Assembly (NCBI GenBank): GCA_016710075.1
Contig: JADJLO010000025.1
Coordinates: 1 to 64,000 of the forward strand
Direction of reading: 5' to 3'
Source of the DNA: Acidobacteriota bacterium
GTDB taxonomy: Bacteria > Acidobacteriota > Blastocatellia > RBC074
DNA length: 64,000 nt
The notes below the pieces were generated by a model. That model made no database searches, was not told the DNA's origin, and saw only the letters and a list, made by a program, of their open reading frames with translations. Shown here in pieces: positions 1-7,013 of this stretch. The position numbers were made by a program, and so were the translations under genes. Every line of letters begins with the position of its first letter. Position 1 is the stretch's first letter.

Positions 1-1263
1 GACATTGTCCCCCTGGACCAGAATCTCGCCATCTTCCGCAACCCGGACCTTGACTCCGGGTATCGTCTTCCCGATGGTGCCGATACGATTGGAATCAGGC
101 CTGTTGAAAGATACGACCGGAGATGTTTCTGTCAGGCCATATCCCTGCAGAATCTGTATGCCCGCGCCCAGAAAGATGTAGGCTATCTCGGATGGCAAGG
201 CGGCGCCGCCGGAAACGAAAAACCGGATCCTGCCGCCCACCGCCTCTTTCCATTTCGAGAAAACAAGGCGATCGAGCACTTTGTATTCAAGCGACAACTT
301 GAACGGCACGCGTTCCTGCCTGTCGATATAACCCGCAACCTGCCTCCCGACTTTCATCGCCCGATGAAAAATTTTCTGCTGCAACGGAGTGGCATCAGAA
401 GCTTTCTTATTGATGGTCGCGTAGATCTTTTCAAACAGGCGCGGAACCGCGGTAACAATCGTCGGGCGAATCTCCTTGATATCTTCAGCAACCGTTTCCA
501 CACCTTTGGCAAACGAGACTTTCACCCCATACCACATGTAGATATAAAGCACCGTCCGCTCGAAAACATGCGACAAAGGCAGAAAACTCATGGCCTGATC
601 GTCATCATGAAGATCAAATACTTCCCCTGATCTTAAAGCATTGGAGGTCAGGTTGTGATGCGTCAGCATCACCCCTTTAGGGATGCCCGTGGTTCCTGAT
701 GTATAAATAATAGTGGCCAGATCAGATGGCTGAGAGAGGCTTGAAATACGTTCAAACAATTCCGGAGTCTTCCGCAACTCCTGAGCCCCCTGCTTCTCTA
801 TCTCGCCGATATTTGAAACAGAGGCGTCCTTTGGCTCTTCAAACAGATAAACAAGAGGTCTCTCGGAATTCTTGTAATTGTCCAGCACGGATTTAATTCT
901 CTTCAATTGCCTGTTGGTCGAGATGAAGAGGATCCTGGCTCCACTGTTTTTCAGAATGAATTCTACCTGATCCAGGGCTTGTGTCGGATAAATTGGGACG
1001 TTGACCGCTGAATTACTGAGAATAGCGTAATCCGTTATACTCCAATCCGGGCTGCTCTCCGCCAGCAAAGCAATGCGATCGCCGGGCTTGACTCCAAGCT
1101 TATGCAAACCGACAGCCAGATTGCTCACCCTTTCAAGCAGATCTTTCCCGGTTATGTCAAACCATTTCTTGTCGCGCTTAAAGCTCATTAGCGCCGCTCC
1201 GGCACGCTGCCGGACGGCCTTTTGGAACATCTCGTTGATGGTACGAGGCTCTTCAATGCCCAT
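1..1263 (-). CDS. Long-chain fatty-acid--CoA ligase (AMP-forming), 3' part missing
   Basis: This is a FadD-type acyl-CoA synthetase that activates fatty acids to acyl-CoA through an acyl-adenylate. The frame is open from the ATG at 1263 (MGIEEPRTINEMFQKAV) to the window edge, 421 codons, so the C-terminal lid domain is cut off by the window and not by mutation. Visible motifs are the P-loop YTSGTTGIPKGV, the region FLPLSHVFERT, and the A5-type motif GYGLTETSP. Family members run about 600 residues, so roughly 180 residues lie outside. The gene is divergent from the rplM operon. Substrate chain length cannot be told from sequence alone; the long-chain call rests on overall similarity to FadD15-like enzymes. 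Confidence 0.93.
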   Translation of the reverse strand, partial: MGIEEPRTINEMFQKAVRQRAGAALMSFKRDKKWFDITGKDLLERVSNLAVGLHKLGVKPGDRIALLAESSPDWSITDYAILSNSAVNVPIYPTQALDQVEFILKNSGARILFISTNRQLKRIKSVLDNYKNSERPLVYLFEEPKDASVSNIGEIEKQGAQELRKTPELFERISSLSQPSDLATIIYTSGTTGIPKGVMLTHHNLTSNALRSGEVFDLHDDDQAMSFLPLSHVFERTVLYIYMWYGVKVSFAKGVETVAEDIKEIRPTIVTAVPRLFEKIYATINKKASDATPLQQKIFHRAMKVGRQVAGYIDRQERVPFKLSLEYKVLDRLVFSKWKEAVGGRIRFFVSGGAALPSEIAYIFLGAGIQILQGYGLTETSPVVSFNRPDSNRIGTIGKTIPGVKVRVAEDGEILVQGDNV

Positions 1264-1579
1264 TATTGTCCCCCGACTGGAGTTTGGAATCGATATATTC
1301 TATGGTGAAGATACCGGGCTGAACCTTCTTGAAACTCTTGATCCCGATATAAAATCAATTTCAGATATTCAATCTTATTACTGGATTTGTCAATTTTGCA
1401 CCCCGCATATCCCGCTTCCCTCCCCTCCCGCTCTCATGTTGAGTCACGCATTGGGATAAGATGCCCTTAATAAAAATTTTCATCAAGTGCTCAGGACGCT
1501 GTCCAAGGCTTGACACAAAAATTCTTTTTTTTATTCTTTGGGTTCGCACTTTTCTCGATAATTCTTGGAGAGATCATCT
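1264..1579 (+). promoter_or_regulatory. Divergent intergenic region with candidate rplM promoter
   Basis: This gap separates the acyl-CoA synthetase from the ribosomal operon. It contains TTGACA at 1510-1515 and TATTCT at 1532-1537, a 16-base spacing, which is a plausible sigma-70-like promoter for rplM, followed by a T-rich stretch. The ribosome binding site TTGGAGAGA lies just before the ATG at 1580. Nothing else coding-like is seen. Confidence 0.4.
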
Positions 1580-2023
1580 ATGTCTACATACTTTCCCAGT
1601 GGTAAGGGTCTTGAGCAACATCGTCAGTGGCACATCGTGGATGCTTCGGGCAAGGCAGTAGGTCGCCTTGCCACCGAGGTGGCCAGCATACTGATGGGCA
1701 AGCACAAGCCAACGTATACGCCTTTTCTGGATACAGGCGATCACGTGATCGTCATCAATGCGGCTAAGGTCGTCTTAACCGGCAACAAAACCGACGACAA
1801 ATTTTACCGGCATCATACAGGATGGCCGGGTGGACTCAAGGAGATGACGGCGCGCGAGCTGTTATCGAAGAACCCCGGCAAGTTGATCGAGCTGGCCATC
1901 AAAGGCATGCTGCCCAAAACCAAGCTCGGACGCGCAATGGTCAGCAAGCTCAAGGTATATCCCGGAGCTGAGCATCCGCACGGAGCTCAGAAACCCGTAC
2001 CGCTTGCCGCCAACACCAACTAA
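1580..2023 (+). CDS. rplM: 50S ribosomal protein L13
   Basis: L13 is an early-assembling protein of the large ribosomal subunit. The product is 147 residues, close to the usual 142-150. It shows the L13 core: WHIVDASGKAVGRLAT, the GDHVIVINA segment, the FYRHHTGWPGG loop and LKVYPGAEHPH near the end. An in-frame TTG fifteen bases upstream exists, but the purine-rich TTGGAGAGA lies directly ahead of the ATG, so the ATG is preferred. It is first in the operon with rpsI, the usual L13-S9 pairing. Confidence 0.97.
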   Translation: MSTYFPSGKGLEQHRQWHIVDASGKAVGRLATEVASILMGKHKPTYTPFLDTGDHVIVINAAKVVLTGNKTDDKFYRHHTGWPGGLKEMTARELLSKNPGKLIELAIKGMLPKTKLGRAMVSKLKVYPGAEHPHGAQKPVPLAANTN

Positions 2024-2090
2024 CTGCTAACCGATATTCACCGCGGCTCGATTAGGCGGCGGTGCAACTTAATCAGGAGCGAATTATAAA

Positions 2091-2483
2091 GTGGCTGATA
2101 TTCAGTATTACGGAACAGGCAGACGTAAAAGTGCCAGTGCCCGTGTTTATTTACGCCCTGGCAGCGGCAACTTCAAAGTGAACCGCACCTCAATAGAGTC
2201 TTATTTCAAAAATGAGGCTCTGCGAATGATCATCAGACAACCCCTGCAGTTGACCGACACCCTGAGCAAGTTTGACGTTCTGGTGAACGTCAACGGCGGA
2301 GGATCGGCCGGCCAGGCTGGAGCCGTCAGACACGGCATCGCCAGAGCGCTGATTGAATTCAATTCCGAATTGCGTAAGAAGCTCAAAAAAGCGGGGCTGC
2401 TTACTCGGGATCCGAGAGCCAAAGAGCGTAAAAAATACGGTCAGAAGGGCGCACGCAAGCGCTTCCAGTTCTCAAAACGCTAG
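2091..2483 (+). CDS. rpsI: 30S ribosomal protein S9
   Basis: S9 is a small-subunit protein whose C-terminal tail reaches the P-site tRNA. The product is 130 residues, the normal length, starting at a GTG preceded by CAGGAGC. It has the family opening YYGTGRRKSASARVYL, the GGGSAGQAGAVRHGIARAL core, and the basic tail KYGQKGARKRFQFSKR ending in KR. It follows rplM after a 67-base spacer that can itself fold (CACCGC paired with GCGGTG). Confidence 0.97.
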   Translation: MADIQYYGTGRRKSASARVYLRPGSGNFKVNRTSIESYFKNEALRMIIRQPLQLTDTLSKFDVLVNVNGGGSAGQAGAVRHGIARALIEFNSELRKKLKKAGLLTRDPRAKERKKYGQKGARKRFQFSKR

Positions 2484-2489
2484 TCTATT

Positions 2490-2528
2490 CCGGCATCTGC
2501 ATCGATTGCTTCAATCATCAGATGCCGG
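2490..2528 (+). terminator. Hairpin between rpsI and rpsB (attenuator or terminator)
   Basis: A perfect 10-bp stem, CCGGCATCTG (2490-2499) with CAGATGCCGG (2519-2528), is followed by TTTCGTC. The T-run is short, so read-through or attenuation is more likely than full termination. It sits in the 155-base gap ahead of rpsB. Confidence 0.5.
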
Positions 2529-2638
2529 TTTCGTCAATAATCCATTGCCGTTTCCGTCAGATTGGTTGTTCACGATCATAAAAGTGAATCGTGAGCTCCG
2601 GAGCGGCGAGTACAAAAACCAGATCATTGGAGGCTTAA

Positions 2639-3781
2639 TTGGCTACAGTTACGATGAAAGAATTGCTCGAAGCCGGCGTACACTTCGGGCATCAGGTGCG
2701 CAGGTGGAACCCGAAGATGAAGGAATATATCTTCGGTGAACGCAACGGGATCTACATTATCGACCTTCAGAAGACCCAGCGAATGTTCAAAGAGGCCATG
2801 AAATTCCTCGCGACGCTGACAGGTGAAGGAACCAATAAAACAGTGCTTTTCGTCGGCACCAAGAGACAGGCACAGGACGCGATCAAGGAAGAAGCTCTGC
2901 GTTGCAACCAGTTTTATATCAACCAGAGATGGCTTGGCGGACTGCTGACAAACTTCCAGACGATTCAAAAATCGATCAAGAGATACAAAGATATTGAAGC
3001 GATGCAGGCAGACGGCAGAATCGAGCAATATGCCAAGAAAGAGCGGCTCGAGATAGAGCGCGAACGCCTGGCTCTTGAAAAGAATCTGTCCGGCATCAAG
3101 GAGATGAAAAGACTTCCTGACGCCATTTTCGTCATCGACACCAACAAAGAAGAGATCGCAGTCAAGGAAGCCAATCGCCTTGGGATTCCGGTAGTTGCCA
3201 TTGTCGACACTAATTGCACACCTGAAGGCGTCGATTACATCATACCGGGCAACGACGATGCGCTGCGGGCAGTCAGGCTCTTCGCATCGAGAATCGCCGA
3301 TTCCATCGCCGAAGGCCAGCAGCTTGCACAGCAGAAGGAGGCTGAAGAGGCCGCCATCGCAGCGGAGCAGGCCAAAGCCAGTGGCGTTACCGTTGACATT
3401 GCTCAAAGACAGCAGCGTGACAGAGGTGAGCGAGGCGGTCGCGGTCGAGGCCGGGGCGATCGTAGCGAAAGAAGCGATCGTGGCGACAGGGGTGGCGACA
3501 GGGGTGGCGATCGCCGTGGACGCAGCGGTGGGGGTGGTGGGTTTGGTGGTGGCGATCGCAGAACTACTCCTGCGGCTCAGCCTCCAGCACAGGCAGCACA
3601 GGCAGCACAGGTCACAGCCGAGGCTCCTGCGACAGTTGCGCCAGTAGTTGCAGCAGAAGAGATTCCGGCGACACCAGCATTTGAAGCGCAGGTTCAGGCA
3701 CCGTTGATCATGGCGCCAGAACCCGTCGCAACAGTTCAGGTCGACGAGCCGTCAACTGAAAGCACGGCAGAATCGGCTTAA
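2639..3781 (+). CDS. rpsB: 30S ribosomal protein S2 with long RGG/Ala-Pro-rich C-terminal extension
   Basis: S2 binds the small-subunit head and recruits S1. The start is TTG, six bases after a strong GGAGG (2629-2633). The first ~235 residues are canonical: MKELLEAGVHFGHQVRRWNPKM, FVGTKRQAQDAI, QRWLGGLLTNFQTI, PDAIFVIDTNKEEIAVKEA, DTNCTPEGVDYIIPGNDDA. The protein then continues to 380 residues, against about 230-260 usual. A charged helix (about 225-257) leads into an Arg/Gly/Asp-rich block with RGG and RGD units (about 258-305), then an Ala/Pro/Val/Glu-rich disordered tail. The tail is in frame and repeat-rich (GGCGACAGGGGT copies near 3480). RNA binding by the RGG block is inference from such blocks elsewhere. 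Confidence 0.95.
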   Translation: MATVTMKELLEAGVHFGHQVRRWNPKMKEYIFGERNGIYIIDLQKTQRMFKEAMKFLATLTGEGTNKTVLFVGTKRQAQDAIKEEALRCNQFYINQRWLGGLLTNFQTIQKSIKRYKDIEAMQADGRIEQYAKKERLEIERERLALEKNLSGIKEMKRLPDAIFVIDTNKEEIAVKEANRLGIPVVAIVDTNCTPEGVDYIIPGNDDALRAVRLFASRIADSIAEGQQLAQQKEAEEAAIAAEQAKASGVTVDIAQRQQRDRGERGGRGRGRGDRSERSDRGDRGGDRGGDRRGRSGGGGGFGGGDRRTTPAAQPPAQAAQAAQVTAEAPATVAPVVAAEEIPATPAFEAQVQAPLIMAPEPVATVQVDEPSTESTAESA

Positions 3782-3818
3782 GCTTGTTGTTGGCAGTTCA
3801 ATGCTGCCAACCGACTTC

Positions 3819-3862
3819 AACGGCGCAGCCACAGCATAAAATGCGCGGCTGCGCCGTTTTGT
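3819..3862 (+). terminator. GC-rich hairpin with T-run between rpsB and tsf
   Basis: A 12-bp stem, AACGGCGCAGCC (3819-3830) with GGCTGCGCCGTT (3847-3858), runs into TTTTGT, the layout of an intrinsic terminator. A second small hairpin, TTGGCAG with CTGCCAA (3790-3810), lies just upstream. The pair suggests partial termination or attenuation between rpsB and tsf. Confidence 0.6.
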
Positions 3863-3944
3863 CAGAGTCTTGCAGGAAATAACACATAATTATTATCGCG
3901 ACTCCTATCAAGGTTTCAGCGCAATTTTAAAGGGGAATTTTATA

Positions 3945-4604
3945 ATGGAAATTACAGCGGAAATGGTCAGGACCCTGCGCGAGAAGACAGGCGCAGGAAT
4001 GATGGAATGCAAAAAAGCCCTTAATGAAGCCAAAGGCAGTGAAGAACAGGCAATCGAGATTCTGCGTAAGGCCGGACTGGCAAGCGCCAAGAAGCGCGAA
4101 GGCCGGATAGCGGCCGAAGGAATTGTCGGCTCATACATTCATATGGGCGGCAAGGTTGGCGTTCTGGTTGAGGTCAACTGCGAGACGGATTTCGTGGCAC
4201 GTTCGGAAGACTTCCAGAAGTTCGTCAAGGATCTGGCGATGCACATTTGTGCATCGGAGCCGCAGTTTGTCGCGAAGGAAGAGATTCCCGCCGATGTTAT
4301 CGAGAAAGAGCGCGAGATTGCCCGCGGCCAGGCAATGGCCGATCCCAAGAACGCCAACAAGCCCGAGAACATAATCGAGAAGATGGTTCAAGGCAGGATC
4401 GACAAGTTTTACACAGACGCTGTGCTCTTAGAGCAGCCTTTCGTCAAGGATCAGGCAATCAATGTCTCGGAGCTTGTCACCCAGATCACTTCTAAAACCG
4501 GCGAAAAGATCAGCATCAGACGTTTCACCCGCTACAAAATGGGTGAAGGGCTGGAGAAACGATCAGAAGATTTCGCCCAGGAAGTTGCAGCCGTCGTCAA
4601 ATAA
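3945..4604 (+). CDS. tsf: Elongation factor Ts (short form)
   Basis: EF-Ts is the guanine-nucleotide exchange factor that recycles EF-Tu. From the ATG at 3945 it has 219 residues, the short bacterial form, against about 283 in E. coli. Visible are the N-terminal UBA-like segment (ITAEMVRTLREKTGAGMMECKKAL), the family signature CETDFVARSEDF and the exchange-contact region NCETDF. The frame is open further upstream, but AAAGGGGAA sits about eight bases before the chosen ATG and the family always begins here. Its C-terminal region overlaps in another frame the open upstream extension of pyrH. Confidence 0.95.
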   Translation: MEITAEMVRTLREKTGAGMMECKKALNEAKGSEEQAIEILRKAGLASAKKREGRIAAEGIVGSYIHMGGKVGVLVEVNCETDFVARSEDFQKFVKDLAMHICASEPQFVAKEEIPADVIEKEREIARGQAMADPKNANKPENIIEKMVQGRIDKFYTDAVLLEQPFVKDQAINVSELVTQITSKTGEKISIRRFTRYKMGEGLEKRSEDFAQEVAAVVK

Positions 4605-4626
4605 TATCTCGCTGGAACTGATCAAA

Positions 4627-5382
4627 GTGGCTGATTCATCAAAAATTCAGAAACCCCGGTTTCATCGAGTACTTCTCAAACTCAGCGGTGAGGCCCTGAT
4701 GGGTGATGCCGGTTACGGCATAGATCCCAAAGTTGTCCAGCGGATCGCCCAGGAAGTTAAGGACGTATTCGATCTTGGCGTCGAGATTGCGCTGGTAGTC
4801 GGCGGCGGGAATATTTTCAGAGGAATCAAGGCCAGCGCCTCGGGGATGGATCGAGCCTCGGCAGATTACATGGGGATGCTGGCGACGGTCATGAATGCCG
4901 TGGCACTTCAGGATTCGCTCGAAAAAATCGGGGTTTTTACCCGGGTGGTTTCTGCAATCGAGATGCGTGAGGTCGCAGAACCATTTATCAGACGCAGGGC
5001 GATCAGGCACCTTGAGAAACGCAGACTGGTGATCTTCGCCGCGGGTATAGGCCAGCCATTCTTCACGACAGATACGGCAGCAGCGATGAGGGCGCTGGAG
5101 ATCAAGGCAGACGTCCTGATGAAGGCAACAGGCGTGGGCGGCATCTACACTGCGGATCCCCGCAAGGATGCCAACGCCGTCAAAATTGACGAGCTCACCT
5201 ACCTGCGCGTGCTTCAGGAGGAACTGGCCTTCATGGACGCCTCGGCCGTCTCGCTTTGCAAAGAGAACCGTCTCCCGATACTTGTCTTCGATATGACACA
5301 ACACGGTAACATTCAGCGAGCCGTGATGGGTGAAGGGGTCGGATCTCTGGTCAGGCCCGACGATGATCCCCTGCGAAGATAA
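4627..5382 (+). CDS. pyrH: Uridylate (UMP) kinase
   Basis: PyrH phosphorylates UMP to UDP, using ATP, in pyrimidine synthesis; it belongs to the amino-acid kinase superfamily. Starting at the GTG at 4627 (MADSSKIQKPRFHRVLLKLSGEAL) it gives 251 residues, in line with the family's 235-250. Motifs include KLSGEAL near residue 18, VVGGGNIFRG, the switch region DYMGMLATVMNA, and FFTTDTAAAMRA. A longer in-frame start would run back into tsf and adds nonsense residues. The upstream SD is weak (CTGGAAC). It follows tsf by 22 bases, the classic tsf-pyrH-frr order. Confidence 0.95.
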   Translation: MADSSKIQKPRFHRVLLKLSGEALMGDAGYGIDPKVVQRIAQEVKDVFDLGVEIALVVGGGNIFRGIKASASGMDRASADYMGMLATVMNAVALQDSLEKIGVFTRVVSAIEMREVAEPFIRRRAIRHLEKRRLVIFAAGIGQPFFTTDTAAAMRALEIKADVLMKATGVGGIYTADPRKDANAVKIDELTYLRVLQEELAFMDASAVSLCKENRLPILVFDMTQHGNIQRAVMGEGVGSLVRPDDDPLRR

Positions 5383-5437
5383 AATTTTTTTTTAAAACGC
5401 AATTTATAAATCAATCAGCTCCAGGCGGAGGAAAGAT

Positions 5438-5995
5438 ATGATCAACGAGATCGTCAAAGAAACAAAAAGCAGAATGGAAAAGGTCGTCGAGGACTTCCGT
5501 CATAAGCTCGGATCGGTCCGCACGGGAAGAGCGTCAACCAGCCTCCTCGACAATATTCACGTCGAATATTACGGTTCTCAGATGCCATTGAACCAGGTCG
5601 CGACAATTCACGCCCCGGAGGCATCGATGCTCACTGTTCAGCCATTCGATCCATCACTGATCAACGATATCGAGAAAGCTCTGCGCTCGTCGGAACTCGG
5701 GGTCAACCCATCGAACGACGGAAAGCTCATCAGGATCCCGATTCCGCCCCTCACTGAAGAACGCCGCAAACAGATGGTTAAGGTCATACATGAGATGGCG
5801 GAAGACCATAAAACGGCCATCCGAAATATCCGCCGCGATTCAAATGACAAGCTGAAAAAGTTGCTCAAGGACAAGGCTATCTCGGAAGATGAGGAAAAAG
5901 GCGGTCTCGATGATGTCCAGAAACTCACCGATGGTCAAATCGCCAAATTCACCGAGCTTACCAGACACAAGGAAGAAGAGATCCTCAAGGTCTGA
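5438..5995 (+). CDS. frr: Ribosome recycling factor
   Basis: RRF acts with EF-G to split post-termination ribosomes. The 185-residue product has the full family pattern: a helical start with MEKVVEDFRHKLGSVRTGRAS, the domain II segment VEYYGSQMPLNQVATIHAPE, then LRIRIPPLTEERRKQMVK-like and HEMAEDHKTAIRNIRRD segments. AGGCGGAGGAAAG precedes the ATG. A run of nine T residues lies between pyrH and this gene, without an obvious stem. It closes the translation operon; no strong terminator follows. Confidence 0.97.
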   Translation: MINEIVKETKSRMEKVVEDFRHKLGSVRTGRASTSLLDNIHVEYYGSQMPLNQVATIHAPEASMLTVQPFDPSLINDIEKALRSSELGVNPSNDGKLIRIPIPPLTEERRKQMVKVIHEMAEDHKTAIRNIRRDSNDKLKKLLKDKAISEDEEKGGLDDVQKLTDGQIAKFTELTRHKEEEILKV

Positions 5996-6107
5996 GGTGG
6001 ATTGATGCTGAATGGAACCACTGAAAATAAAATACGGGAAGCTGCGCGAATGACGAGTCGATTCTTTCGTATTTTTCGTATTTTTCCGTGGTTGATAGTC
6101 AGTCCGC

Positions 6108-6893
<786 letters not shown>

Positions 6894-6939
6894 AACAGAC
6901 AATACTCCTGAAATTGAAAAATCAGTTTATCTTGCACCC

Positions 6940-6987
6940 AAAAAAAACCGCGAACCACAGGCTTGAATCAAAACCTGAGGTTCGCGG
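6940..6987 (-). terminator. Intrinsic terminator after the TonB receptor gene
   Basis: On the minus strand, CCGCGAACC-A-CAGG pairs with CCTG-A-GGTTCGCGG (arms 6948-6960 and 6975-6987), a 13-bp stem with one mismatch. It is followed by eight T residues (A-run at 6940-6947 on the plus strand). It is a textbook rho-independent terminator, about 30 bases past the receptor's stop. Confidence 0.9.
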
Positions 6988-7013
6988 CTATTATCCGACA
7001 GATGAGCCTGCAA

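Noticed and set aside
2624..3406. Long minus-strand open frame opposite rpsB (260 codons)
   Set aside because: It is the antisense of a highly conserved gene, has no family-like sequence and no ribosome binding site.
4639..5304. Minus-strand open frame opposite pyrH (221 codons)
   Set aside because: Shadow of pyrH; composition follows the codon positions of the real gene.
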